A stretch of 64,000 nucleotides of DNA, from NCBI GenBank assembly GCA_028622995.1, contig JAJQJQ010000009.1, positions 4,960,001-5,024,000 on the forward strand, read 5' to 3'. Below the pieces are notes generated by a model. It did not search any database and was not told the origin of the DNA. It saw nothing but the letters and a program-made list of their open reading frames with translations. Positions 22,735 to 37,526 of the stretch are shown here, in pieces; the stretch's first letter is position 1, and every line of letters starts with the position of its first letter. Both the position numbers and the translations under genes were made by a program. This DNA is from Panagrolaimus kolymaensis. Taxonomy: Eukaryota > Nematoda > Chromadorea > Rhabditida > Panagrolaimidae.

Positions 22735-25700
22735 AAAAAATATTTTTCTGTAAAAATCATCCTTCCTTGTTCATCTTTTTTTTCTTCTTGTGTTAGATTT
22801 ATTTTTTGAGTTCAAGTTTTTTTTCATTCAATTGTTAGCTTAAAATTAAATTTTTTTTATTCAAAAATTTTAAAATTTTTTGTTAACACATTTAAAAAAT
22901 GAAAATCTGTTTTAATCCAACAATTGTAAAAACGACGACAATAATTCACATACCAAAAGCTTTTTTTTATCTATCATCATCAAATAATCAAAAAAAATCG
23001 GGAAATAAAAAAAGATGAAAGAAGAATTCTTTCTATATTTTTTATTTCGTTCTAAAAACGAGATAATTCTAAAGACAACTACCAACCACAAAATTGTTAA
23101 TCCTTTATGGACGACGATTCCTTCTTCGTCGACTTACATATTTTTTTATTTTTGCAATCACCTCAAAAAGAAAAGTTTTTTTAAAAAAGGTAAAAACCTT
23201 ACTACCTACTTCCATCAACAACAAAACCAAACCGATATTCATACAACAACAAGAAATACAAGAAATCGGGAGCGAAGCGGAATTTGATTGAGGGTGAAGA
23301 AAATATTTTATGCATACAACAAAAAAGCAGAAGGAAGGATGATGGACGACGACAATAACACAAGAAGTTTAAAAGGTTTACAAAAACCCAAAATCTTTTT
23401 TTGTTGTGAGTTGGTTGTTACCATCTTTTTTTTTCCTTGTATGGTTAAGTTTTTGGTTGTAGTGTACCGGTTTGATGGTTATGGGCGATAGTATTTGAAA
23501 CTAAACGGGAAGAAGAAACAATTTATTTAGTATTGCTTCTGTTTGTTTGCTTATACTTATTTTTTTTTGGCTAACACCTTCTTGAATCGAACCATCTTTC
23601 TTTTTTTCTTTTCCAACTTTTTTTATGCATAATTTTTTTCCTGAAGAAGACACCCTTTTTCTATAATAAATTAATAAATTTTTTTGAAAGTTTTTTTTGT
23701 TTGTCATCAAATTTATTTATTTATTTTTAGAAGCTCCCAATTTTTTTTAAATTTTTAATTTATCTAATTTGATTTTTGACACTTTCTATTAATAGCGATT
23801 AGACCATCCATAAAAAAACCTTGTCGTCTCATCCTCTTTTCTTTTTTTGGGATTTTCTTCTGTAACAAATTAATAGAATTTCTTTTAAACTTTTTAATTG
23901 ACATATTAACTGTCATACTTCCATTTTTAGTTTATGCAATTTGTGTGCTTCTTCTTTTTTATTTGCAGCAAAAGAAAAAAATGTTATTAATTAATTGCGA
24001 GAAGAATCTCCACTTCGAAGGATTTTTTTTTCTGTTGCTGATGTTCTCTTTTATTTATTATTGTTGTCTCAACTTTGACGCTTTTTTTTTATTTCACGGC
24101 TTTTTCATTCTTACTAACTAACTACTAACGATTACTACTCTACTAAGCTAAGGCGGAGAGATTCGATTCGCTAATTCTCTCCCCTCTTTCTTTTTTTTTA
24201 ATTTGGTGTTCTCTTAAAAAATCATCCCTCTTTCCTTTTTTGTTTCTTTTATTTTGATTTTCCATTTTCTACGAGCTTAAACGTTTTTGAAAGTCAAATT
24301 ATAAAAAAAAAGACGACCCCCTAAAGGGGGGAATAAGCGCGAAAAAAAAAGAATGATGATTGCTTTTTGAGTCAAATAAATCACCATCAACAACTTACGA
24401 CAACCGATTGACAAAGTTTTTGGCGGCTGTCGTCGTCTTCTGTTGCTTGACTTTTCTATATATTTTTTTTGAATAAATTTTTTTGTGTTATTATTTTTGA
24501 CTCAATTTATTTATTTTTTTCATTGACCGAAACGCTTTTTTTGATTATATTTGAATTGATGAGGGCGATGATCAAATCCGGTCGTCATCGTCGAACGCGC
24601 CACGCCGCTTATTTTCTCTTTCTATTTCTCTTTTTTTTTCGGACGATGGTCAAAGGCATCAGCGTTGAAATTTTCTCTTTCTTTTTTTTGAGTTTGTTTC
24701 CCTCTGACCCGCGTTGTATATGTATTAATAACCGGAAACTCAACTAACAACAGCTTTGATTTACCTTTCTTTTTTACAGTTGTCTGCCGCTGATTGGATG
24801 GAAAATAAAAATTTGTCAAAAAAACTTTTACTTTCATTCATTATCCTTTTTTTTGCGTCCATGAAAAACTAAAATTTCAATTTTCACAGATTTTTTTTTA
24901 AAACTTTTTCCCCATTAATTGAATACTTTCAATTTTTTGTTATTTTTAGCAACTTTAACCAAACTTTTTTTTCTCCTTCAAGCTCAAACAAAATGTTAAC
25001 AAAAGAATTTTCCTCGCTTTTATTACTTAAAATAAAGTTGTAAGCTATGTGTTTTTTTAATCTTTGGTCAAAGTATTGTTTTCCTAATTCGTATTGTATT
25101 GTATGTATTTTCTTCTTAGCTTTTTTTCTTTTCGTTGACCCTTTATTTTTGTTATTGAAATCTGAAAAGCTTCGGTTGGGAATTTTTTATGCGTGGACGT
25201 GTTCGTCGTCGAGAAATAAAAAAGTAGCTGAAAGAAAAAAAGGTGAAGAAAATCCGTAGTAATTTTTTTTTCTTCTTGTCCTTTTCTTCTTTCACAACTA
25301 TTTTTTTTATTCAATAAAAAAATTAAAAAAAATGAGAAAGAATAGCCTCCGTTATTGAAGTAGAGAAGAATGAATGATTTGTCCAAGAAGTGACCCGATC
25401 CATCCATCCATCGACGAGAAGAAGAGAATGAATGGTTTTTTTGTGTTGTTGCTGAGGTTGACCACCACAATCTCGTTTTTTTTTCTAACATTCTTTTTTC
25501 TTTGATTTTTTATTTTTTATATCCATTGCTTTTTTCCTTACTTGTAAGAACAACAACCACCACAAACATATATTTTTTTTTTATGATGTTGATTCTTGTT
25601 TTTTTTTATCCTGGTCATCAACCTCTTGACTATGCCTCTCTCCTTCTTCTTTTTTTTGCAATGTGAGACACGGATTTTGTCTCAATTTTCACGTCGATAC

Positions 25701-25920
25701 TTCTTCTTTTTTTTTCCTTTATCGTTCGTCTCAGATGATTTTTATTTTTTATAATATAATAAAATAAAATAAGATATCGTCTGCTTTTTTTTATACTAAT
25801 AAAAAAATCGTGTATTTTTATATTCACTTTAATACAAACTTTTTTAAATTACACATTTAAATTTTTTTAGCTTTATATTGGTTCAAATGTACTGTAAAAA
25901 TAATCGATAGTTATTATCAA
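22735..25920. other. Non-coding region upstream of ptr copy 1 (includes segment A)
   Basis: T-rich DNA with no supported gene. The tandem-duplicated unit begins at 23223. It holds a CCCCCT/AGGGGG hairpin near 24316. A TTTTTTTAG acceptor ends at about 25870, 50 bases before the ptr start codon, and may be a trans-splice site. The same DNA recurs at 30375-33072. Confidence 0.55.
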
Positions 25921-28900
25921 ATGAGAGTAGATTGCATTGAGCGACGCTTTGCATCGCTATTTGGAAGTTATATTAGAATAGTAGTATATTCGCCTGCGCC
26001 ATTTATAATAATACCTACGATAATAACAGCAATATTAAGTATTGGTTTATTAAGGCATTCCAAAGCTTTTATTAAAGATGATTTGGAATTATATACTCCA
26101 ACCGATGCAAAAGCGAGGCAAGAATTTAATCAATTGGATATTTTATTTCATATTAATGATACCGATCCTTTTTATGCAACGAGGAGGTATGTAATTAAAA
26201 ATTAATTTTGGTTTTTTTATCCGTTAATATTTTTTTTTGGCTTCTTAAACGAATTTTTGTTTAACCGTTTTTTTATTTTTGATGATTTTAAACTAGGAAC
26301 AAATTTACACTTTTTTATTTTTTTTCATCCACGTGAAGTTGTTGTTATTTCACAGTCTTAACTAACGAACGAATTACGAGAGCTTTAGCATTTGCGCGAG
26401 CACGAATTTTTTTCTTTTGATTTTGATTGCGCAAATTAGCAACAACGATATTTTCGTCATTTTTTATTTATTTTTCGATCGAATTTTTATTATGCATTAT
26501 TTGTAAGTGGGAAAATCAAAATCTTCTTATATAATTAATTAGTAGAATTAATCTGGATTTAAATTATTAGCAAAAACAATAAATAAATAAATAAAAATGA
26601 ATTAATTAATTGTTTCATTAATCCACCGAATTAAGCTTCTTTAAATAATTTTTAAAATAAAGCCAAAAATTAAACAAAATTTACGAAATAAAAAATATAC
26701 AGTTTTTAAAAATTAAAAATATAATAAATAAATAATGCATGTTTTTATTTTATTTTTTAAGATACGATATTAAACGAGCTGGTTATATAATAGTTACGGG
26801 CGATACAGAAGATGTTGACATACTTAATCCATTGGTTATGCATGCAGCCATGCAACTTTGGAGTGTCGTTCAATCATTGACTATAGAAGATTCGGATTCA
26901 AAACGAGTGAATTATCCTTCAATATGTGTCAAGTTTCCCATGCCACCAGAATTTGGTCATGCGATAACAAAATTTTTAGCGCCGAATATTACAAGGTTTA
27001 TTTTTGTTTAAAAAAAATCTTTTGAGAAAAATACAATGAAATTTTTTATAGTCCGGAACAAATATGCGTTAGCAATCCATTGGTAGAAGTATTTAAATTT
27101 CTTTTATTATCTGATCGATCATTTTTAAATCGAACAATCAGCGATATAACTCTCGGACAATTTGGAGATGCATTTTCGCTGGATTCTATTGGAATGGCCC
27201 ATTTACTTGGTGGAGTTACATTTGATTCGGGGAAAAGGATATCAGGAGCCAAAGCCATCATGTTGCCTTATGCATTGAGGCATTCCACAAAAGAAGAAGA
27301 TGAATTAGCAGAAAAATGGGAACTCAAATTGGCTGATTTTTTATTATCTTTTGATTCGCCGGTTATTCGAACTTCATGGTGGACTTATGAAACATTGGCT
27401 TCTGAATCTGCAAGAGATCGAATGCAGTTAATTGAGTAACTAACTTTTCACCAATAAAAAATTGCTACTTAAAAAAGAATATTTTTTTAGTATGCTTGGA
27501 CCATGTTTTATTGTGGTTTCTATTTACACGATTATTTCTTGTTGCGTATTTTCATGGGTTCGAAGTCGACCAATTCTTGCACTCGGCGGTGTATTATCTG
27601 CTGCCATGGCCATTGTTAGTGGAGTGGGATTATTACTTTTATTAAATTTTAGTATGACCAGTGTGGCTTATTCCATGCCTTTTATCGTTTTTTGTAAGTT
27701 TTTTAAGTTTCATTTTTTCGCAAAGAGAAAATTTCTAAAAGTACAAAAACCAAAACCAAAATTAGTTGAATATAACCAAGATTCACGGCTGTCAATAATT
27801 ACGCGATTGCTTTTGCGACCGACGCTTATGTCATCCCATAATAGTTAGCTCTTTTTTCTAAATGTCATCGATGCGATTTCTTTGCACTTGAATTTAAATT
27901 TTAAAAAAATATCCGTTTTTTGCTTTTCATTTTCAAGTATACACTTTAATTTAAAACTAACTTTTTTTCTGTCAATTATTTAAAAATAAGGAAAACCTAA
28001 ATATAAATAAAAATAAAATTTTGGCTTTGATTTCAAGCTAATTTGTAAATATAGCTTTTTTTGATTAAGGATTAGAATATAAGACGACGTTGTGCAAAAA
28101 AAAAGATGATGAAAACCTTTAATGCAAACATAACAATTGAAAGAGAGAAAGAAAGAGAATGGGTTGCGTGAAAACAAAGAAAGAAAAAGAAAGCAAAATT
28201 TTGTTGTTTTTGTAGAAATTTTATTTATTTTTGTTTTCATAGGCAAATTTTTCTTTTCTTTTTTTCGCCAAATTTTAATCTATTATTTAAACATTAAAAA
28301 GTTTTAGTTTTTCATTGAGAAAACAAAGAATTGAATTTATTAAAAATTGTTTTTGCCAAAACACAAAAATATTAAAAATAAGAATAACACATTTGGGGAA
28401 AACTTTTTAAAGAAAAAAGTCAAAACTTGCAGCCAAAGTTTCAAGAAAAAAAAGCAGAAAAATTCACCACATTAATTTTTTGTTCAAAAAATTTAAATAA
28501 AAAATTCTATAAAAAACTAAAGAAAGTTTTTGTTTCAGCTGTTGGAGTCGATAATGTTTTTATTCTTTTATCTGCATGGAGAGCGACTAGCTTTGAACTA
28601 ACCCTCACTGAAAGAATGGTTGAAACATTTTCTGATGCTGCAGTTTCTATAACCGTTACATCATTAACTGATATGATTTCATTTGCTGTTGGTTGTATGA
28701 CTCCATTTCCAAGTGTTCAAATGTTTTGTGCTTATGCTGTAGCAGCCGTAACATTTACATATGTTTATCAATTAACCTTTTTTGCTGGAATTATGGTTTT
28801 AACATCTAAAAGAGAAGTGGAAGGTCGACATTGTTTAACCTTTCAAAAAATAATTAAGAAGAAAATTAAAAAGCCAACTACTGGTAAAAATTTTTTTCTA

Positions 28901-30374
28901 AATAGATTTTATACAACGGAAAAAACTTTAAATAATTGGTTTAAATTCGTTTTTTTAGAACCAATTCCTACTCCTCGATTATGGTCTGGTGGAGATTATT
29001 ATGGTACAGCCACAATGCAAAGGCATCAAAAAAGAGTTGATCAAAGCTTTCAAAAAAATCATTGCCTATCGAAATTTTTTCGAACCACCTACGCTGATTT
29101 TCTATTGAACCCATTTGTGAGATTAATTATTATTTGTTGCTTCCTTTTTTATCTCGCAGTTGCCACATATGGATGTGCGAATGTTAAACTTGGTCTTGAG
29201 CCCAATGATTTACTACCAGATAATTCATATGGAAAACGAACTTTGAGAATAGCAGAAAAATATTTTTCTGGTAAGCAACTTTGGTGAAAGTGAAAAAAAT
29301 TTAGTTATAAAACTTTTTTAGATTATGGTAGTTCCTTACATGTTTGGATGTATAATTTATCCAAAGCCGAATTGGGTCATCGAAGGTTATGGGTTGTTTT
29401 GGAGAGAGAAATTGAGCTTTATGAACACACAGAATTTACAGGGACTAGTGATTCATGGTAATCATTTCAATTTTAGACAATTATTTTAACTTTGAAAACA
29501 TTTTTTTAGGCTTCGAACTTTTCTTGATTATATAAATAAAGCAGGGTTGTATATTACTGAAGAAAATTTTGTTTATATTCTTCGACATGTATTCCTTTCT
29601 CAACCCCAATATGCTAAATATAATCGCGATGTGGTATTTGATTCAACTGGATCAACTTTGGAAGCTTCTCGAGTTCCAGTGCATTTAAGATTTGTTGGTT
29701 CAGCAAATCAATCGAGAGCCATGCATTTATTTCGTCGATTAGCAGAAACCAGCGATTTATCCACTGGAGTTTATGCAGATTTCTTTCAATTTGCTGAACA
29801 ATACAATGCTGTTTTACCTGGAACTCTTTCATCTATAGCTATTGCTGGAGGAGCTGTGGTTATAGTTTCATTGGCTTTAATTCCAGTTCCCACTGCTTCA
29901 CTTTGGGTTTCATTTAGCATTGTTAGTATAAATGTCGGCATTCTTGGGTTCATGACTTTTTGGTCTGTTCGATTAGATTTTATTTCGATGGTTACCATAG
30001 TTATGAGTATTGGATTTTGCGTGGATTTTGCTGCACATTTGGCTTATAATTTTGCTAAAGTAAAACTTTCATTTAATTTTAATTAGCTTAAAATTTGATT
30101 TTATAGGGCAAAAATTTAACTGCCTCCGATCGTATTAGAAATGCTTTATACGCAGTTGGAACTCCAATTTTACAAAGTGCTTCATCAACAATTTTGGGTG
30201 TATCTTTTATGGCTTTCACTGAATCATATATATTTCGATCATTTTTAAAAACTATTATTTTGGTTATTGTTTTGGGCGCTTTACATGGTTTAGTCATTTT
30301 ACCTGTGTTGCTTACAATATTCCATTGCGGCGATAGCGAAATTGCGGATGATGATTCAACGAGCAGTAAAGGCA
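23223..30374. repeat. Tandem unit A+B, copy 1 (7,152 bp)
   Basis: It is the same as 30375-37526, with a constant offset of 7,152 bp. All translated frames inside are identical between the copies and I saw no base difference in the blocks I compared. It contains the ptr upstream region and most of ptr. The left edge is fixed by comparing 23222/23223 with 30374/30375. Confidence 0.93.
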
Positions 30375-30439
30375 AAAACCAAACCGATATTCATACAACA
30401 ACAAGAAATACAAGAAATCGGGAGCGAAGCGGAATTTGA
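25921..30439 (+). pseudogene. Patched-related (ptr) protein, copy 1: truncated with a chimeric tail
   Basis: Nine exons match the first nine of the full ptr: 25921-26186, 26762-26995, 27052-27435, 27491-27693, 28539-28883, 28959-29270, 29322-29457, 29510-30059 and 30107-30439. At 30374 the coding sequence runs into repeated upstream DNA. The reading frame there adds 21 unrelated residues beginning KNQTDIHTTT and stops at 30439, giving 920 aa. All membrane segments are kept; the cytoplasmic tail of about 170 aa is lost, and the native 3' UTR is missing. It might still be expressed from the native promoter. If the duplication is an assembly error, this gene does not exist. Confidence 0.75.
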
Positions 30440-33400
30440 TTGAGGGTGAAGAAAATATTTTATGCATACAACAAAAAAGCAGAAGGAAGGATGATGGACG
30501 ACGACAATAACACAAGAAGTTTAAAAGGTTTACAAAAACCCAAAATCTTTTTTTGTTGTGAGTTGGTTGTTACCATCTTTTTTTTTCCTTGTATGGTTAA
30601 GTTTTTGGTTGTAGTGTACCGGTTTGATGGTTATGGGCGATAGTATTTGAAACTAAACGGGAAGAAGAAACAATTTATTTAGTATTGCTTCTGTTTGTTT
30701 GCTTATACTTATTTTTTTTTGGCTAACACCTTCTTGAATCGAACCATCTTTCTTTTTTTCTTTTCCAACTTTTTTTATGCATAATTTTTTTCCTGAAGAA
30801 GACACCCTTTTTCTATAATAAATTAATAAATTTTTTTGAAAGTTTTTTTTGTTTGTCATCAAATTTATTTATTTATTTTTAGAAGCTCCCAATTTTTTTT
30901 AAATTTTTAATTTATCTAATTTGATTTTTGACACTTTCTATTAATAGCGATTAGACCATCCATAAAAAAACCTTGTCGTCTCATCCTCTTTTCTTTTTTT
31001 GGGATTTTCTTCTGTAACAAATTAATAGAATTTCTTTTAAACTTTTTAATTGACATATTAACTGTCATACTTCCATTTTTAGTTTATGCAATTTGTGTGC
31101 TTCTTCTTTTTTATTTGCAGCAAAAGAAAAAAATGTTATTAATTAATTGCGAGAAGAATCTCCACTTCGAAGGATTTTTTTTTCTGTTGCTGATGTTCTC
31201 TTTTATTTATTATTGTTGTCTCAACTTTGACGCTTTTTTTTTATTTCACGGCTTTTTCATTCTTACTAACTAACTACTAACGATTACTACTCTACTAAGC
31301 TAAGGCGGAGAGATTCGATTCGCTAATTCTCTCCCCTCTTTCTTTTTTTTTAATTTGGTGTTCTCTTAAAAAATCATCCCTCTTTCCTTTTTTGTTTCTT
31401 TTATTTTGATTTTCCATTTTCTACGAGCTTAAACGTTTTTGAAAGTCAAATTATAAAAAAAAAGACGACCCCCTAAAGGGGGGAATAAGCGCGAAAAAAA
31501 AAGAATGATGATTGCTTTTTGAGTCAAATAAATCACCATCAACAACTTACGACAACCGATTGACAAAGTTTTTGGCGGCTGTCGTCGTCTTCTGTTGCTT
31601 GACTTTTCTATATATTTTTTTTGAATAAATTTTTTTGTGTTATTATTTTTGACTCAATTTATTTATTTTTTTCATTGACCGAAACGCTTTTTTTGATTAT
31701 ATTTGAATTGATGAGGGCGATGATCAAATCCGGTCGTCATCGTCGAACGCGCCACGCCGCTTATTTTCTCTTTCTATTTCTCTTTTTTTTTCGGACGATG
31801 GTCAAAGGCATCAGCGTTGAAATTTTCTCTTTCTTTTTTTTGAGTTTGTTTCCCTCTGACCCGCGTTGTATATGTATTAATAACCGGAAACTCAACTAAC
31901 AACAGCTTTGATTTACCTTTCTTTTTTACAGTTGTCTGCCGCTGATTGGATGGAAAATAAAAATTTGTCAAAAAAACTTTTACTTTCATTCATTATCCTT
32001 TTTTTTGCGTCCATGAAAAACTAAAATTTCAATTTTCACAGATTTTTTTTTAAAACTTTTTCCCCATTAATTGAATACTTTCAATTTTTTGTTATTTTTA
32101 GCAACTTTAACCAAACTTTTTTTTCTCCTTCAAGCTCAAACAAAATGTTAACAAAAGAATTTTCCTCGCTTTTATTACTTAAAATAAAGTTGTAAGCTAT
32201 GTGTTTTTTTAATCTTTGGTCAAAGTATTGTTTTCCTAATTCGTATTGTATTGTATGTATTTTCTTCTTAGCTTTTTTTCTTTTCGTTGACCCTTTATTT
32301 TTGTTATTGAAATCTGAAAAGCTTCGGTTGGGAATTTTTTATGCGTGGACGTGTTCGTCGTCGAGAAATAAAAAAGTAGCTGAAAGAAAAAAAGGTGAAG
32401 AAAATCCGTAGTAATTTTTTTTTCTTCTTGTCCTTTTCTTCTTTCACAACTATTTTTTTTATTCAATAAAAAAATTAAAAAAAATGAGAAAGAATAGCCT
32501 CCGTTATTGAAGTAGAGAAGAATGAATGATTTGTCCAAGAAGTGACCCGATCCATCCATCCATCGACGAGAAGAAGAGAATGAATGGTTTTTTTGTGTTG
32601 TTGCTGAGGTTGACCACCACAATCTCGTTTTTTTTTCTAACATTCTTTTTTCTTTGATTTTTTATTTTTTATATCCATTGCTTTTTTCCTTACTTGTAAG
32701 AACAACAACCACCACAAACATATATTTTTTTTTTATGATGTTGATTCTTGTTTTTTTTTATCCTGGTCATCAACCTCTTGACTATGCCTCTCTCCTTCTT
32801 CTTTTTTTTGCAATGTGAGACACGGATTTTGTCTCAATTTTCACGTCGATACTTCTTCTTTTTTTTTCCTTTATCGTTCGTCTCAGATGATTTTTATTTT
32901 TTATAATATAATAAAATAAAATAAGATATCGTCTGCTTTTTTTTATACTAATAAAAAAATCGTGTATTTTTATATTCACTTTAATACAAACTTTTTTAAA
33001 TTACACATTTAAATTTTTTTAGCTTTATATTGGTTCAAATGTACTGTAAAAATAATCGATAGTTATTATCAAATGAGAGTAGATTGCATTGAGCGACGCT
33101 TTGCATCGCTATTTGGAAGTTATATTAGAATAGTAGTATATTCGCCTGCGCCATTTATAATAATACCTACGATAATAACAGCAATATTAAGTATTGGTTT
33201 ATTAAGGCATTCCAAAGCTTTTATTAAAGATGATTTGGAATTATATACTCCAACCGATGCAAAAGCGAGGCAAGAATTTAATCAATTGGATATTTTATTT
33301 CATATTAATGATACCGATCCTTTTTATGCAACGAGGAGGTATGTAATTAAAAATTAATTTTGGTTTTTTTATCCGTTAATATTTTTTTTTGGCTTCTTAA

Positions 33401-36400
33401 ACGAATTTTTGTTTAACCGTTTTTTTATTTTTGATGATTTTAAACTAGGAACAAATTTACACTTTTTTATTTTTTTTCATCCACGTGAAGTTGTTGTTAT
33501 TTCACAGTCTTAACTAACGAACGAATTACGAGAGCTTTAGCATTTGCGCGAGCACGAATTTTTTTCTTTTGATTTTGATTGCGCAAATTAGCAACAACGA
33601 TATTTTCGTCATTTTTTATTTATTTTTCGATCGAATTTTTATTATGCATTATTTGTAAGTGGGAAAATCAAAATCTTCTTATATAATTAATTAGTAGAAT
33701 TAATCTGGATTTAAATTATTAGCAAAAACAATAAATAAATAAATAAAAATGAATTAATTAATTGTTTCATTAATCCACCGAATTAAGCTTCTTTAAATAA
33801 TTTTTAAAATAAAGCCAAAAATTAAACAAAATTTACGAAATAAAAAATATACAGTTTTTAAAAATTAAAAATATAATAAATAAATAATGCATGTTTTTAT
33901 TTTATTTTTTAAGATACGATATTAAACGAGCTGGTTATATAATAGTTACGGGCGATACAGAAGATGTTGACATACTTAATCCATTGGTTATGCATGCAGC
34001 CATGCAACTTTGGAGTGTCGTTCAATCATTGACTATAGAAGATTCGGATTCAAAACGAGTGAATTATCCTTCAATATGTGTCAAGTTTCCCATGCCACCA
34101 GAATTTGGTCATGCGATAACAAAATTTTTAGCGCCGAATATTACAAGGTTTATTTTTGTTTAAAAAAAATCTTTTGAGAAAAATACAATGAAATTTTTTA
34201 TAGTCCGGAACAAATATGCGTTAGCAATCCATTGGTAGAAGTATTTAAATTTCTTTTATTATCTGATCGATCATTTTTAAATCGAACAATCAGCGATATA
34301 ACTCTCGGACAATTTGGAGATGCATTTTCGCTGGATTCTATTGGAATGGCCCATTTACTTGGTGGAGTTACATTTGATTCGGGGAAAAGGATATCAGGAG
34401 CCAAAGCCATCATGTTGCCTTATGCATTGAGGCATTCCACAAAAGAAGAAGATGAATTAGCAGAAAAATGGGAACTCAAATTGGCTGATTTTTTATTATC
34501 TTTTGATTCGCCGGTTATTCGAACTTCATGGTGGACTTATGAAACATTGGCTTCTGAATCTGCAAGAGATCGAATGCAGTTAATTGAGTAACTAACTTTT
34601 CACCAATAAAAAATTGCTACTTAAAAAAGAATATTTTTTTAGTATGCTTGGACCATGTTTTATTGTGGTTTCTATTTACACGATTATTTCTTGTTGCGTA
34701 TTTTCATGGGTTCGAAGTCGACCAATTCTTGCACTCGGCGGTGTATTATCTGCTGCCATGGCCATTGTTAGTGGAGTGGGATTATTACTTTTATTAAATT
34801 TTAGTATGACCAGTGTGGCTTATTCCATGCCTTTTATCGTTTTTTGTAAGTTTTTTAAGTTTCATTTTTTCGCAAAGAGAAAATTTCTAAAAGTACAAAA
34901 ACCAAAACCAAAATTAGTTGAATATAACCAAGATTCACGGCTGTCAATAATTACGCGATTGCTTTTGCGACCGACGCTTATGTCATCCCATAATAGTTAG
35001 CTCTTTTTTCTAAATGTCATCGATGCGATTTCTTTGCACTTGAATTTAAATTTTAAAAAAATATCCGTTTTTTGCTTTTCATTTTCAAGTATACACTTTA
35101 ATTTAAAACTAACTTTTTTTCTGTCAATTATTTAAAAATAAGGAAAACCTAAATATAAATAAAAATAAAATTTTGGCTTTGATTTCAAGCTAATTTGTAA
35201 ATATAGCTTTTTTTGATTAAGGATTAGAATATAAGACGACGTTGTGCAAAAAAAAAGATGATGAAAACCTTTAATGCAAACATAACAATTGAAAGAGAGA
35301 AAGAAAGAGAATGGGTTGCGTGAAAACAAAGAAAGAAAAAGAAAGCAAAATTTTGTTGTTTTTGTAGAAATTTTATTTATTTTTGTTTTCATAGGCAAAT
35401 TTTTCTTTTCTTTTTTTCGCCAAATTTTAATCTATTATTTAAACATTAAAAAGTTTTAGTTTTTCATTGAGAAAACAAAGAATTGAATTTATTAAAAATT
35501 GTTTTTGCCAAAACACAAAAATATTAAAAATAAGAATAACACATTTGGGGAAAACTTTTTAAAGAAAAAAGTCAAAACTTGCAGCCAAAGTTTCAAGAAA
35601 AAAAAGCAGAAAAATTCACCACATTAATTTTTTGTTCAAAAAATTTAAATAAAAAATTCTATAAAAAACTAAAGAAAGTTTTTGTTTCAGCTGTTGGAGT
35701 CGATAATGTTTTTATTCTTTTATCTGCATGGAGAGCGACTAGCTTTGAACTAACCCTCACTGAAAGAATGGTTGAAACATTTTCTGATGCTGCAGTTTCT
35801 ATAACCGTTACATCATTAACTGATATGATTTCATTTGCTGTTGGTTGTATGACTCCATTTCCAAGTGTTCAAATGTTTTGTGCTTATGCTGTAGCAGCCG
35901 TAACATTTACATATGTTTATCAATTAACCTTTTTTGCTGGAATTATGGTTTTAACATCTAAAAGAGAAGTGGAAGGTCGACATTGTTTAACCTTTCAAAA
36001 AATAATTAAGAAGAAAATTAAAAAGCCAACTACTGGTAAAAATTTTTTTCTAAATAGATTTTATACAACGGAAAAAACTTTAAATAATTGGTTTAAATTC
36101 GTTTTTTTAGAACCAATTCCTACTCCTCGATTATGGTCTGGTGGAGATTATTATGGTACAGCCACAATGCAAAGGCATCAAAAAAGAGTTGATCAAAGCT
36201 TTCAAAAAAATCATTGCCTATCGAAATTTTTTCGAACCACCTACGCTGATTTTCTATTGAACCCATTTGTGAGATTAATTATTATTTGTTGCTTCCTTTT
36301 TTATCTCGCAGTTGCCACATATGGATGTGCGAATGTTAAACTTGGTCTTGAGCCCAATGATTTACTACCAGATAATTCATATGGAAAACGAACTTTGAGA

Positions 36401-37526
36401 ATAGCAGAAAAATATTTTTCTGGTAAGCAACTTTGGTGAAAGTGAAAAAAATTTAGTTATAAAACTTTTTTAGATTATGGTAGTTCCTTACATGTTTGGA
36501 TGTATAATTTATCCAAAGCCGAATTGGGTCATCGAAGGTTATGGGTTGTTTTGGAGAGAGAAATTGAGCTTTATGAACACACAGAATTTACAGGGACTAG
36601 TGATTCATGGTAATCATTTCAATTTTAGACAATTATTTTAACTTTGAAAACATTTTTTTAGGCTTCGAACTTTTCTTGATTATATAAATAAAGCAGGGTT
36701 GTATATTACTGAAGAAAATTTTGTTTATATTCTTCGACATGTATTCCTTTCTCAACCCCAATATGCTAAATATAATCGCGATGTGGTATTTGATTCAACT
36801 GGATCAACTTTGGAAGCTTCTCGAGTTCCAGTGCATTTAAGATTTGTTGGTTCAGCAAATCAATCGAGAGCCATGCATTTATTTCGTCGATTAGCAGAAA
36901 CCAGCGATTTATCCACTGGAGTTTATGCAGATTTCTTTCAATTTGCTGAACAATACAATGCTGTTTTACCTGGAACTCTTTCATCTATAGCTATTGCTGG
37001 AGGAGCTGTGGTTATAGTTTCATTGGCTTTAATTCCAGTTCCCACTGCTTCACTTTGGGTTTCATTTAGCATTGTTAGTATAAATGTCGGCATTCTTGGG
37101 TTCATGACTTTTTGGTCTGTTCGATTAGATTTTATTTCGATGGTTACCATAGTTATGAGTATTGGATTTTGCGTGGATTTTGCTGCACATTTGGCTTATA
37201 ATTTTGCTAAAGTAAAACTTTCATTTAATTTTAATTAGCTTAAAATTTGATTTTATAGGGCAAAAATTTAACTGCCTCCGATCGTATTAGAAATGCTTTA
37301 TACGCAGTTGGAACTCCAATTTTACAAAGTGCTTCATCAACAATTTTGGGTGTATCTTTTATGGCTTTCACTGAATCATATATATTTCGATCATTTTTAA
37401 AAACTATTATTTTGGTTATTGTTTTGGGCGCTTTACATGGTTTAGTCATTTTACCTGTGTTGCTTACAATATTCCATTGCGGCGATAGCGAAATTGCGGA
37501 TGATGATTCAACGAGCAGTAAAGGCA
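30375..37526. repeat. Tandem unit A+B, copy 2 (7,152 bp)
   Basis: Second copy of the unit at 23223-30374. The left junction 30374|30375 joins ...AGTAAAGGCA to AAAACCAAACC... with no clear microhomology. The right edge is at 37526/37527, where the native ptr sequence continues (GCAGTCAAAC) rather than jumping back. Confidence 0.93.
30440..33072. other. Non-coding segment A, second copy
   Basis: Duplicate of 23288-25920: the upstream region of ptr copy 2, with no gene of its own. The short frames seen here are the same non-coding frames as in the first copy. Confidence 0.6.

Noticed and set aside
24310..24335. CCCCCT/AGGGGG hairpin as a terminator
   Set aside because: Too short and isolated to assign a function; duplicated only because it lies within segment A.
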